Of a stretch of 64,000 nt of DNA, positions 16,798 to 24,635 are shown in pieces. Location: positions 2,149,242 to 2,213,241 of the forward strand of contig NC_011832.1 of assembly GCF_000021965.1 (NCBI RefSeq), written 5' to 3'. The translations under genes and the position numbers were made by a program. The notes under the pieces were generated by a model. It was not told where the DNA came from, ran no database searches, and was given only the letters and a program-made list of their open reading frames with translations. Each line of letters opens with the position of its first letter. The stretch's first letter is position 1. The stretch comes from Methanosphaerula palustris E1-9c (lineage in GTDB: Archaea > Halobacteriota > Methanomicrobia > Methanomicrobiales > Methanospirillaceae).

Positions 16798-17330
16798 CGA
16801 TGGAAAGACGGAAAAAAGTAATTGCCTTCTTCAGGGAACTGGGCTTTGCGATCGATATCTCACAGTTCGATGACCGGCTCATCGCCCAGAAACTCGTATG
16901 CCTGCTTGAACTCAGGGGTATCGATCTCGGATATCCCTGTAACATTCACGTGCGGGGACCGTATTCCCCGCCCCTGGCGGACGATCTGTTCGACTTCACG
17001 AACGAGTTCAGGAATCTGGAAACCGATCTTCAGCTCAAGCCAGCAGAGAAAGAGGCAGCACGCGACCTCGGCAGGATCTTCGGTCTCAAGCCGGTGCCTC
17101 TCGAAATCGGGGCAACGTATGGGTATTATACCAGGTGGCAGAAGAACGATCCGCTCGAAGCCCTCCGGCGGCTCAAACGACTCAAGCCGTTCTATTCAGA
17201 GACCCAGATTGCCCTCGGCATCTCCAAAGCAAATGAGTTTCTCTTCAGGCCCACTCCCGGCGACCTGGAAGAACTGAGCGAGGAGACCGGCATCTGGCAG
17301 CGGGCTTCATTAAAAACATGGGAGTCCTGA
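16794..17330 (+). CDS. YwgA/Panacea-like putative antitoxin, 178 aa
   Basis: The protein resembles the YwgA/Panacea type of antitoxin-associated proteins: QFDDRLIAQKLVCLLELRGI, then GYPCNIHVRGPYSPPLADDL, and a helical C-terminal half ending near ISKANEFLF. Start 16794 overlaps the regulator's stop; a second ATG lies at 16800. It sits directly before a MazF-type toxin gene, three bases apart, in the usual antitoxin-first order. Neutralisation of MazF is inferred from position. The family match is from memory and is moderate. Confidence 0.6.
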   Translation: MTMERRKKVIAFFRELGFAIDISQFDDRLIAQKLVCLLELRGIDLGYPCNIHVRGPYSPPLADDLFDFTNEFRNLETDLQLKPAEKEAARDLGRIFGLKPVPLEIGATYGYYTRWQKNDPLEALRRLKRLKPFYSETQIALGISKANEFLFRPTPGDLEELSEETGIWQRASLKTWES

Positions 17331-17333
17331 TCG

Positions 17334-17660
17334 ATGACGAGGGGCGATATCTGGCTTGTCGATCTCACCGACGCAAAAGGGCATGAGCAGCGAGGAACCC
17401 GTCCTGCAATTGTTGTGGGAGGTGCCAATGGCCTCACCCTCGTCGTCCCGCTGACCAGCACGATGAGCAGTGCCAGGTTCTCGCATACCTGTATCATCTC
17501 CCCGACCCGGCACAACGGCCTCGATGTCGATAGTGTCGCTCTCGTATTTCAGATCGTTGCTCTGGACAGGGCCCGATTCAGGCACCGAATCGGAGCCGTC
17601 GGTGAACCGCATCGGCTGGCAATCGTGGCCCTTATCCGCGACCTTCTGGGACTGGATTAA
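17334..17660 (+). CDS. MazF/PemK-family endoribonuclease toxin, 108 aa
   Basis: The family core is clear: RGDIWLVDLTDAKGHEQRGT, then RPAIVVGGANG and VVPLTSTM, with length typical of MazF. Members cut mRNA at short sequence motifs and stop growth. GGGAGTCC upstream acts as ribosome site. It closes a three-gene cassette with a winged-helix regulator and a YwgA-like protein, so the antitoxin is not the usual MazE type. Confidence 0.85.
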   Translation: MTRGDIWLVDLTDAKGHEQRGTRPAIVVGGANGLTLVVPLTSTMSSARFSHTCIISPTRHNGLDVDSVALVFQIVALDRARFRHRIGAVGEPHRLAIVALIRDLLGLD

Positions 17661-17675
17661 TATTTTCTGACCCAA

Positions 17676-17839
17676 TTGGCCGCTTCCATAGCAACGACAT
17701 CCACCCTCACAACACAGTCGACAAACACCGACACCTCGGCCCCGGTCTCTGTCTTCTCCACGCCAGCGTTGACGTACCATTGGAGGCATGGCAACGGCCG
17801 GTACCATCCGATCTCTGTGCTTAACGTGAGCCAGAGAGG
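17676..17839 (+). pseudogene. Lipoprotein remnant, first copy
   Basis: This segment reads TNTDTSAPVSVFSTPALTY and, after compensating frameshifts, TIGGMATAGTI and VLNVSQRGS. It matches the remnant at 21754-21962 (TNSDTSAPISVISTPATTY, TLGGTTAGTL, VLNVGQEGS). The signal peptide is lost here. It is fused at GGATCC to a primase-tail copy, exactly as in the other remnant. Confidence 0.6.
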
Positions 17840-18025
17840 ATCCCGCTCGACGAGGTCATACCGATCGATACCGGCCTCTTCGGGCGGTGCTCGGTCTGCG
17901 GGCTTCAGGTTGCGGGGTATCTGCTTGCCGGCAGCGGGACGGCGATCTGCTCGGTCTGTTATGAGAAACTAGTGAGGGAGCAGGTGGATATTCGGTAGGG
18001 CCGGCTGTGGTTGAGGTGGAGGATT
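17840..18025 (+). repeat. Primase-tail copy before the intact EVE gene
   Basis: The frame reads IPLDEVIPIDTGLFGRCSVC and on to CSVCYEKLVREQVDIR, stop at 17998, then GGGCCGGCTGTGG. The region between this copy and the EVE gene is similar to the region between the 12 kb copy and its EVE remnant, so tail and EVE were duplicated together. Confidence 0.8.
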
Positions 18026-18140
18026 AGTTTACCGATAAGTAGTCCTGTGACATGAAGCACTTCCAAGATCGAGTTCAACGGAGGAGATTATCGGAATTAT
18101 CTGATAGGGTTTGATATTCTTGCAGGAGAGAATGTTCTTC

Positions 18141-18584
18141 ATGACACGCTGGCTCTGCATGGCCGATCGCACGAACGCCGCTATCGTAAAAGAGCGCCTC
18201 GTCTGGGGTGTGCCGGCTCGGTACCGGAATACAATCGGCAGGGTACATCCCGGCGACACGCTCCTGATCTATGCCCGGCAGGAGCACGCCGCCGGCGAGA
18301 CCCTCCCCTCCATCGTCATGGCCGCCTATGATGTCGTCTCCCCGGTCTTCGAGGACACAGAGCCCATCTTCACGGCGCCGGCCTTTCTCCCTGGCGAGGT
18401 CTTCCCAATGCGAGTGAAGGTAAAACCCCTGCCGGATATCAGCGAGCCGGTCCCGTTCAAACCACTCGTGCCGGCCCTCTCATTCATCAAGAACAAGGTC
18501 ATGTGGTCGGGATCCATCCGAGCCATGCGGACGATCCCGGAAGAGGATTATCAGCGGATCGTCGCCGGGGGCAAAGGAAACTGA
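18141..18584 (+). CDS. EVE-domain protein, 147 aa
   Basis: EVE (PUA-like) proteins bind modified bases in DNA or RNA and often accompany defence nucleases. Here the opening TRWLCMADRTNAAIVKERLV, the central HPGDTLLIYARQEH, and the closing PLVPALSFIKNKVMWSG are all typical. I take ATG 18141 because the decayed copy at 12349 aligns from the same codon; ATG 18132 is also possible. GCAGGAGAG lies upstream. It stands alone, without a nuclease partner, just before the TIGR04255 operon. Confidence 0.8.
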   Translation: MTRWLCMADRTNAAIVKERLVWGVPARYRNTIGRVHPGDTLLIYARQEHAAGETLPSIVMAAYDVVSPVFEDTEPIFTAPAFLPGEVFPMRVKVKPLPDISEPVPFKPLVPALSFIKNKVMWSGSIRAMRTIPEEDYQRIVAGGKGN

Positions 18585-18698
18585 TGTGCACACGGAACCG
18601 GGAGAATGGAGTAAAGAGCCGTATCACATCGAGATCGGTGTATCCATATACTATGAATACTCATATCCGAGTGCGAGTCTTAAGAACCAAATACATCC

Positions 18699-18720
18699 AA
18701 TAATATATGAACTTGTGATC
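18699..18720 (+). promoter_or_regulatory. Likely TATA box of the TIGR04255 operon
   Basis: AATAATATATG around 18699-18709 lies so close to the ATG at 18721 that the transcript would begin at or next to it. No ribosome site is seen, which fits a leaderless mRNA. Confidence 0.4.
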
Positions 18721-19458
18721 ATGACCCAGTACAGTTCTCCACCAGTCGTTGAGGTGGTCTGTGAATTTCGTTTCTCTTCGAAGACAGAGTGGAACGACAC
18801 CCTCGCAGATCGTTTTCACAAGGCTGTTCAAGAGACCTTTCCCGAGCGTGACCGGATTGTAGAGCACCAATTCGAATTCGAGGTCACTCCGGATAAATCC
18901 CAATCGAAGAACGGCAAGAGGGAACGACCGGTCTTTCTGACCCAAAACCGGCGAATGTTCATACAATTCGGAGAGCGGATCGTCTCAATCCATTGTTTGA
19001 AACCGTATCCGTCCTGGGAAAAGTTCCGGCCGATCATTGAACAGGTCTACGGAGCACTTTCTAAGGTGACCGAGATCAAAGGGGTCGACCGGATCGGCTT
19101 ACTCTATGTCGACAAGATCGAGATCCCGGGAACCGAGATCGATCTCACAGAATACTTTGGGTTCAGACCGGTCATTAAGGGATATAAACCAGAATCATTT
19201 GTGAACTTCCTGGTGGGTGTCGATCTTCCGTTTTCCGGGCAACGAGATCTCTGCCGACTTCAGTTGATGCGGGCTGTAGCAGAAAGAGAGGGCTATAGTG
19301 CCTTTTTGCTGACCACTGATTACTTCCTCCGAAATCAGGAGGGAATCCTTCCCGATGAGGTTCTGACCTGGCTTGAAGAGGCCCACGCCACGATAAGAAA
19401 TATCTTCCTCAATTGTATCACCGGTAAACTCGAGAAGATCTTCAACGGAGAAGTCTGA
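18721..19458 (+). CDS. TIGR04255-family protein, 245 aa
   Basis: The family is widespread but sporadic and has no known function. The start at 18721 gives the usual opening YSSPPVVEVVCEFRF. GKRERPVFLTQNRRMFIQFG and VDRIGLLYVDKIEI in the middle are typical, and the C-terminus ends in a helical EEAHATIRNIF segment. The open frame reaches back to 18586, but that part is AT-rich promoter-like DNA. No signal peptide or membrane span is present. It is the first gene of a tight three-gene operon with an unknown protein and a HEPN-like protein. Confidence 0.75.
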   Translation: MTQYSSPPVVEVVCEFRFSSKTEWNDTLADRFHKAVQETFPERDRIVEHQFEFEVTPDKSQSKNGKRERPVFLTQNRRMFIQFGERIVSIHCLKPYPSWEKFRPIIEQVYGALSKVTEIKGVDRIGLLYVDKIEIPGTEIDLTEYFGFRPVIKGYKPESFVNFLVGVDLPFSGQRDLCRLQLMRAVAEREGYSAFLLTTDYFLRNQEGILPDEVLTWLEEAHATIRNIFLNCITGKLEKIFNGEV

Positions 19459-19459
19459 T

Positions 19460-20005
19460 ATGTTAAATTCATCTATGACGCCGTTTTCGACAGTTATCCC
19501 ATGCTCGCACCCGGCAAGATCTGGCTGGAATGATTCCCCTGCTTCCTTAATAGATAGGGCTATTAATTGGCTCTTTGGTGGTACTTCGATTGATAAGCAT
19601 TCCATTGTCTCAGAACAATCCTATGATATACGTAACGCAACTGCAAGTGATAATTCATTAATCGAGCCCTTACTCTTCGCGCTTTTCGAGAACCAGAAGT
19701 TCAATCTGATACAGTCTGGAGATGTAGTGGGGTATTTGCAACGATATCTGGGGATGTATTGGCCCTTGATAGTAGCGTGCCATCTGATCTCCAAGGAGTT
19801 TCAGAACGAAGGAACCTTCTCACTGGAGGTCTACCACGACCCCGAGGGGCATGATGAATACCTCATGCTGACGGTGCGGCAGTACCACTACACGGACGAC
19901 CTGCTTGGTCGTATCGAGAGGGTGAGCGATCTGGTTCGGCCATTTCTACAAGGAGAGTCCGGCTGGCTCCTGATTACTACCGATTTTCAATCCGTCGGGA
20001 TATAA
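19460..20005 (+). CDS. Hypothetical partner of the TIGR04255 protein, 181 aa
   Basis: I do not recognise a named family. The C-terminal half looks ordered: FSLEVYHDPEGHDEYLMLTV, then DDLLGRIERVSDLVRPFL and SGWLLITTDF. The first 60 residues look loosely structured. It starts one base after the TIGR04255 stop, and its stop overlaps the HEPN start as TAATG, so all three products are probably made together and may form a complex. Confidence 0.6.
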   Translation: MLNSSMTPFSTVIPCSHPARSGWNDSPASLIDRAINWLFGGTSIDKHSIVSEQSYDIRNATASDNSLIEPLLFALFENQKFNLIQSGDVVGYLQRYLGMYWPLIVACHLISKEFQNEGTFSLEVYHDPEGHDEYLMLTVRQYHYTDDLLGRIERVSDLVRPFLQGESGWLLITTDFQSVGI

Positions 20006-20391
20006 TGCAGAAAATCTTCTCCTGGGAACAGTTTATTGATATCGCCCAATTCCTTGTGCAGGAAACCAAAAAACTGGACAGTGCCATTCCAGATGAGGCC
20101 GCGTACAGATGCGCCATCAGCCGGTCCTATTATGCCGCCTTCTGTTGTGCTCTTGAATTTGCAGAGGATGAGCTCGGTTACAATTCAGAAAGAGCAGGAA
20201 CAGACCATACCAAATTGCGGAATTTTATGAAAGTACAAAAAGATGATACCATGGTAAAGATTGCAGGAAAACTCGATCAGTTACGAGGCTGGAGAAATAC
20301 AAGCGATTACAATGCGCTGAAAAATATCCCATTAATAATGGCTGAAAATGCCATTCTTCAAGCACAAGAGATTGTAAAACTCACACGATGA
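20005..20391 (+). CDS. HEPN-like domain protein, 128 aa
   Basis: An all-helical HEPN-type protein: EAAYRCAISRSYYAAFCCAL forms the first helix pair and LDQLRGWRNTSDYN the conserved late helix. The arginine-containing motif ends in SDY and lacks the histidine of active RxxxxH HEPN nucleases. It may therefore be a binding or regulatory HEPN, like those paired with nucleotidyltransferases. No nucleotidyltransferase gene is adjacent. Its start overlaps the previous stop. Confidence 0.65.
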   Translation: MQKIFSWEQFIDIAQFLVQETKKLDSAIPDEAAYRCAISRSYYAAFCCALEFAEDELGYNSERAGTDHTKLRNFMKVQKDDTMVKIAGKLDQLRGWRNTSDYNALKNIPLIMAENAILQAQEIVKLTR

Positions 20392-20400
20392 TCTTTTTTA

Positions 20401-20492
20401 GGCTTTGCTGAAACCTTCAAACACACATATATACATTCTCTCCATCAATATGAGTCGCAGAGTCGTGAATTTTGAAGGGTTTCAATAAAGAC
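20401..20492. mobile_element. MITE-like palindromic element, left copy
   Basis: The ends are inverted: GGCTTTGCTGAAACC plus TTCAAA (20401-20421) against TTTGAAGGGTTTCAATAAAG (20471-20490). A close relative lies at 21516-21611. The pair brackets one AT-rich gene. The arms look like transposon ends, and no transposase is encoded. Confidence 0.6.
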
Positions 20493-20537
20493 GAAACAAT
20501 AATAAAGTTGAAATTCCCGAACGACATTGGTTGATTT

Positions 20538-21464
20538 ATGCCTCCAAAAGTGCTTCGAGATTTTATCTATCTTGATGTTGAGAGATTAAAATCGATAATT
20601 GCCCAAATCGAGGGAGGTGTGATAAATACTCAGCAAGACTCTCGGCAGGAGAGTGATGAGCTCACAGCAAGTGTTGAAGGGGGGATATTGGGCTTTCTTC
20701 GAGGAGTGGTTGGAGGTAAGTATCTTCTGGAGAATCAGGAGACATCTACCAAGACATTGCATGATGATATTTTCAATAAAGTTGAGCAATTTTTAATTAA
20801 TACTGAATATCTAGTAAGGATTCCCGATGATTATGATATCAAAAGTGACAATGTTAATTTGAGAGAAGACCTAACCGACAATTGGTTTGTTCTGATTAAT
20901 GGAAGGGTTAATATTAATGATTATAATCGGATGAGAGATTCATTAAGTAATTATAATAATCTTGCAACTCTTATCTCGCAATTTTCAATTGACGCACAAA
21001 AACCAGCACTGACAAAAAAAGATAAAGTTAAAAAAATGGGGGAGATAAAAAGAGAACTAGCTCAAAACGAAGAATCTATTAAGGGGCTGACACTGTTTTT
21101 TGATATTTTTTATAAGAATAGAATCGTCATAAAAATATTTCCGTATGAAGGAAATAGTAAAATTAGATTTTCAGGAAATATTAATCCCGTTTATCTGAGA
21201 GAAGATATCGCGAGTATTATCTACAAGTATGGGACAGCTCCAACCTCAAATTGGCAAATATTTGCCCAAATCGCTTCAATCCCTCCTGCTGATCGCTCGA
21301 ATCTATCCCCTGAAATTGATGAGGATACACTTGAGGCAAAATTACATTCAATATTCAACGTGTTTCGAGGTATCGAAGTGCTTACAGAATCTGTAGTCTA
21401 CCCAGAAATTGCTATCACACCCATCGCAATCTACAGAGAAGTATCCATTAGGACAAAAAAATAA
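20538..21464 (+). CDS. DUF6414-like protein, 308 aa
   Basis: The opening RDFIYLDVERLKSIIAQIEG resembles DUF6414-type proteins, whose function is unknown. The middle has a conserved-looking NWFVLINGRVNINDYNRM and a lysine-rich helix. No signal peptide or membrane span is seen, apart from a glycine-rich LGFLRGVVGGK stretch near residue 55. The gene is strikingly AT-rich compared with everything around it, and MITE-like palindromes flank it at both ends. Recent transfer as a cassette is likely. The family call is from memory and moderate. Confidence 0.55.
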   Translation: MPPKVLRDFIYLDVERLKSIIAQIEGGVINTQQDSRQESDELTASVEGGILGFLRGVVGGKYLLENQETSTKTLHDDIFNKVEQFLINTEYLVRIPDDYDIKSDNVNLREDLTDNWFVLINGRVNINDYNRMRDSLSNYNNLATLISQFSIDAQKPALTKKDKVKKMGEIKRELAQNEESIKGLTLFFDIFYKNRIVIKIFPYEGNSKIRFSGNINPVYLREDIASIIYKYGTAPTSNWQIFAQIASIPPADRSNLSPEIDEDTLEAKLHSIFNVFRGIEVLTESVVYPEIAITPIAIYREVSIRTKK

Positions 21465-21515
21465 TAATAATTTTCGATAATTAATGAAGTCGTTGATATC
21501 GATATTTGAATAATT

Positions 21516-21611
21516 GGCTCTGTTGAAACCCCTTAAATAATACACCCTGTACCCTCTTCTATATCAATACAGTCAGCAGATTTTTGTATTTTGAAGGATT
21601 TTTACAAAGCC
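21516..21611. mobile_element. MITE-like palindromic element, right copy
   Basis: The left arm is GGCTCTGTTGAAACCCCTTA (21516-21535); the right arm (about 21588-21611) reads on the other strand as GGCTTTGTAAAAATCCTTCA. The size, arms and interior motif (ATCAATA...GTCAGCAGA, compared with ATCAATA...GTCGCAGA) match the copy at 20401-20492. Confidence 0.6.
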
Positions 21612-21753
21612 CCATTCAACTCATTCACAACGATAAATCTCCTTTTCCTCTAATTTAGGGTATCGTTCTTGGCATATCTGTACATCCCTGATTTTTTCAC
21701 CATCACAAACAAAAAGAAGCCTTGAAATCATCCTGCGAAAGAACATACCCTCC

Positions 21754-21962
21754 ATGCGAAGTCCCTGGTTCTCCTCAGCCTCTTACTCTGTGGCCTCCTG
21801 ATAGCCGGCTGCACTTCTTCAACGACGACAAAGGCGACAAACTCCGACACCTCCGCCCCGATCTCCGTCATCTCCACACCGGCAACGACCTACACCCTCG
21901 GAGGCACGACGGCTGGCACCCTCCGGGTCTCTGTCCTGAACGTTGGCCAGGAAGGATCCTGA
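21754..21962 (+). pseudogene. Lipoprotein remnant with lipobox, second copy
   Basis: A one-base loss after ATGCG puts the start out of frame. Corrected, it reads KSLVLLSLLLCGLLIAGC, a lipoprotein signal with lipobox IAGC, then a threonine-rich linker and ISVISTPATTYTLGG. It ends at VLNVGQEGS with a stop inside GGATCCTGA. The C-terminal domain is missing. A shorter relative lies at 17676-17839. Confidence 0.65.
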
Positions 21963-22000
21963 TCGAGCCATGCCCTGTCTGTGCCGGTCGGGTGGTACAT
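21963..22000 (+). repeat. Primase first-zinc-ribbon scrap
   Basis: IEPCPVCAGRVVH matches AETCPICSGRLVH of the intact primase. Most differences are at third codon positions, so it diverged while still coding. It follows the lipoprotein remnant directly. The rest of 22001-22132 holds no gene. Confidence 0.5.
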
Positions 22001-22132
22001 ACACTACACCAAACGCTACCAGGCTCGGCGACCATACCGAATGGGGAGATTCACTCGGGGAGATCGTGGCGAACGTGCATACAAACCACAGAACGTGATA
22101 ACCATGACCGCCGATAGAGATAAGGGACTCCG

Positions 22133-23089
22133 ATGAACGCGATAGAGGTTTTCGATCTCACGAAATATTACGACTCGTTGTGTGCCGTCGACCATCTCAC
22201 CCTCTCGGTCGACAACGAGATCTTCGGGCTGCTGGGGCCCAACGGCTCCGGCAAGACCACCACCGTGATGATGCTCACCACGCTGCTGCGCCCGACCGAA
22301 GGGAAGGGACTGGTCTGCGGCCACGATATCGTAACAGAAGGGAGTCTGGTGAGGAAGAACCTCAGTTATGTCCCGCAGGAGATGGCCGTCGACATCAAGA
22401 TGACCGGGCGGGAGAACGTCCTCTTCTTCGCAAAACTCTACGGGGTGCCGGACCCGAAAGACCGGACCGATGAAGCCCTCGCCGTGATGGAACTCTCGGA
22501 CCGGGCCGACGATCTCGTCAAAACCTATTCCGGGGGGATGCGCCGCCGGCTCGAACTGGCCCAGGCGCTGGTCCACGAACCTGCCGTCCTCTTCCTGGAC
22601 GAACCGACCATCGGGCTCGACGTCGCCGCGAGGAAGAAGATCTGGGAACATATCAGGGAACTTCGGGGAAGGGGGATGACGATCTTCGTCACGACCCACT
22701 ACCTGGACGAGGCCGACCAGTACTGCGACCGGGTCGGGATCATCAGCAAAGGAAAGATCATGGCCCTCGGTTCGCCGGCCGACCTCAAGGCCCGGTTGAT
22801 GGAGGATATCGTCACCGCGACGATCGCAGGAGCGTTCATCCCACCTGAGATCGAAGGGGTCCGGGTCGTCGGGCGGGTGGAGGACGAGGTCTCCTTCACC
22901 GTGGAGAACGGGAGGGAGGCGCTCCCGCTGATCGCCCAGGCCCTCGCTGCGAACGGAACGACCGTCACGTCGCTGTCTCTTCAGGAGCCGACCCTCGACG
23001 ATGTCTTCCTCCATGCCGTGGGGGTCCAGGAGGAGCCCCACACCTTCAATGACCGCCAGTTCCGGACGATGTTGCGGAGGCGGAGATGA
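22133..23089 (+). CDS. ABC-2 type exporter, ATP-binding protein, 318 aa
   Basis: The ATPase of a DrrA-like drug or lipid exporter. Walker A is GPNGSGKTTT (about residues 35-44), the Q-loop lies in LSYVPQEM, the signature is YSGGMRRRLELAQAL, Walker B is VLFLDEPTIGLD, and the switch histidine is in VTTHYLDEAD. A DrrA-type C-terminal extension of about 90 residues follows. Its stop overlaps the permease start, so the two are coupled. The substrate is unknown. Confidence 0.92.
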   Translation: MNAIEVFDLTKYYDSLCAVDHLTLSVDNEIFGLLGPNGSGKTTTVMMLTTLLRPTEGKGLVCGHDIVTEGSLVRKNLSYVPQEMAVDIKMTGRENVLFFAKLYGVPDPKDRTDEALAVMELSDRADDLVKTYSGGMRRRLELAQALVHEPAVLFLDEPTIGLDVAARKKIWEHIRELRGRGMTIFVTTHYLDEADQYCDRVGIISKGKIMALGSPADLKARLMEDIVTATIAGAFIPPEIEGVRVVGRVEDEVSFTVENGREALPLIAQALAANGTTVTSLSLQEPTLDDVFLHAVGVQEEPHTFNDRQFRTMLRRRR

Positions 23090-23811
23090 GCGGCATCTGG
23101 TACTACATGGAACGGGATATGATCAAGTGGTTACGCGGGAGGATCGCCGTCGTATCGCTGCTGGTGATGCCGGCCGCATGGCTGATCTTCGTCGGGCTCG
23201 CCCTGCCGGTCACCTTCACCGGCAATTACCTCGACTTCATCACCCCCGGCATCCTGGTCATGACCATCCTCGCCTCGTCGCTGCAGGGCGGGGCGCTGCT
23301 GATGTTCGATCGGATCCTCGGGTTCCTGAACAAGTTCCTCGCCCTCCCGACACCCCGCGAGGACATCCTCTTCGGGAAGATCCTCTTCATCACCCTCCGC
23401 GGGCTCATCCAGTCGACGGTGATCTTCCTGGTCTCGATCCTCATCGGTGCGACGATCCTGTCGCCCTTACAGTACGGCATGGTCTACCTGATCCTGGTCC
23501 TCTTCGGGATCCTCTTCTCTGGGCTGGCCACGACACTGGCCCTGTACGTGGAGGATCACGACTCGTATGGCGCAGTCAATACGATGATCTCCATGCCGCT
23601 CTTCTTCACCTCCAGCGCCCTGATGCCCTACCGTGTGATGCCTCCCTGGCTGCGGACGATCGCATCGGTCAACCCCCTCAGCTTCGCCATCGATGCGATC
23701 CGAGCGGTGGAAGCCGGCCAGTTCCCGCTGATGCAGATCGGACTGCTGAGCGTGCTCTGTGTCGTCATCATCGCCCTCTGCATGCAGGTCTTCCGGAGGA
23801 TGACGGTGTGA
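23086..23811 (+). CDS. ABC-2 type transporter permease, 241 aa
   Basis: An integral membrane permease with about six hydrophobic spans (VVSLLVMPAAWLIFVGLALP is the first, VLCVVIIALCMQVF the last) and the conserved ABC-2 stretch VNTMISMPLFFTSSALMPY followed by VNPLSFAIDAIR. It overlaps the ATPase gene by four bases and works with it as an exporter. Confidence 0.9.
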   Translation: MSGIWYYMERDMIKWLRGRIAVVSLLVMPAAWLIFVGLALPVTFTGNYLDFITPGILVMTILASSLQGGALLMFDRILGFLNKFLALPTPREDILFGKILFITLRGLIQSTVIFLVSILIGATILSPLQYGMVYLILVLFGILFSGLATTLALYVEDHDSYGAVNTMISMPLFFTSSALMPYRVMPPWLRTIASVNPLSFAIDAIRAVEAGQFPLMQIGLLSVLCVVIIALCMQVFRRMTV

Positions 23812-24017
23812 GGAGAGGGGGGACAGAATGAAGTGTATGAGCGGGAGAGTGCAGTGGAGCACCCCTGCGGGAAAAATTGGCAGAGATTATTCCAGAACGT
23901 CGACGGACGACAACAATATCATCCAGTTCGGTAAAGGGATACGTTGTCTCTGACGTTTGGCATGCGAACCCGGTAACGGAATGCTTATGTACAGAAGAGG
24001 AGAGAGAAAAAAACCAT

Positions 24018-24401
24018 ATGAATTATTTTTTAAGCAGTATGTTTGTGCTATTCATCTTTCTCTTCCACTCAGGATGCATCGCCCCAAACCCTGCGATGGC
24101 GGTGAAAAATCAGTCACAATTTGCAGAGGAGAGCAACGCAAGCCAGAGGTATTACGACCAGTTAGTGACGGAAGATCCGCTGAATGCAACCGCATGGTGC
24201 ATACGGGGAAATTATTACAACAATGTCTTCAACCAGTACGAAAAAGCCCTGCAGTGTTACGATCAGGGACTTGACCTCGATCCCACCTATGGGTACTGCT
24301 GGTATTCGAAAGGGATTACGCTCCAGAATATGAAGCGGTTCAATGAATCAGCGATCTGTTTTGAAAACGCGAAAAAATTTGATCCGACCCTGCCAGTGTG
24401 A
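24018..24401 (+). CDS. TPR-repeat lipoprotein, 127 aa
   Basis: ATG 24018 is chosen because it yields a proper lipoprotein signal: FLSSMFVLFIFLFHSGC with the cysteine at residue 20. Two tetratricopeptide repeats follow (DPLNATAWCIRGNYYNNVF and then DPTYGYCWYSKGITLQNM). The protein is probably anchored outside the membrane and binds a partner protein. GAAGAGGAGAG lies upstream. The 205 bases before it hold no gene. Confidence 0.7.
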   Translation: MNYFLSSMFVLFIFLFHSGCIAPNPAMAVKNQSQFAEESNASQRYYDQLVTEDPLNATAWCIRGNYYNNVFNQYEKALQCYDQGLDLDPTYGYCWYSKGITLQNMKRFNESAICFENAKKFDPTLPV

Positions 24402-24635
24402 CGAAGAAACTGAGCCGGAAAAAACATGAACCCCAATAAGGCATATCAACAACGCGACCTTCTGAACAATTCAACCGTTGTCTCACTCTGAGAAGGACTT
24501 CGGTTTTATATCATTTCTGATACGTCAAGAGATGCACCGGTGAATCACTGCCGGCCGGTTTGGGACGGGAGGTACAGCATCGTCACGTCAGACGAGAATC
24601 CGGCATTGCCGGCAAAAAAGGGTAAGAGTGATTGT
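24402..24635. terminator. Convergent intergenic region with terminator-like end
   Basis: Just past the minus-strand stop, a CCGGC-ATT-GCCGG hairpin and a T6 run on the minus strand (near 24598-24622) could end the Hsp20-like transcript. No gene is seen. Confidence 0.35.
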
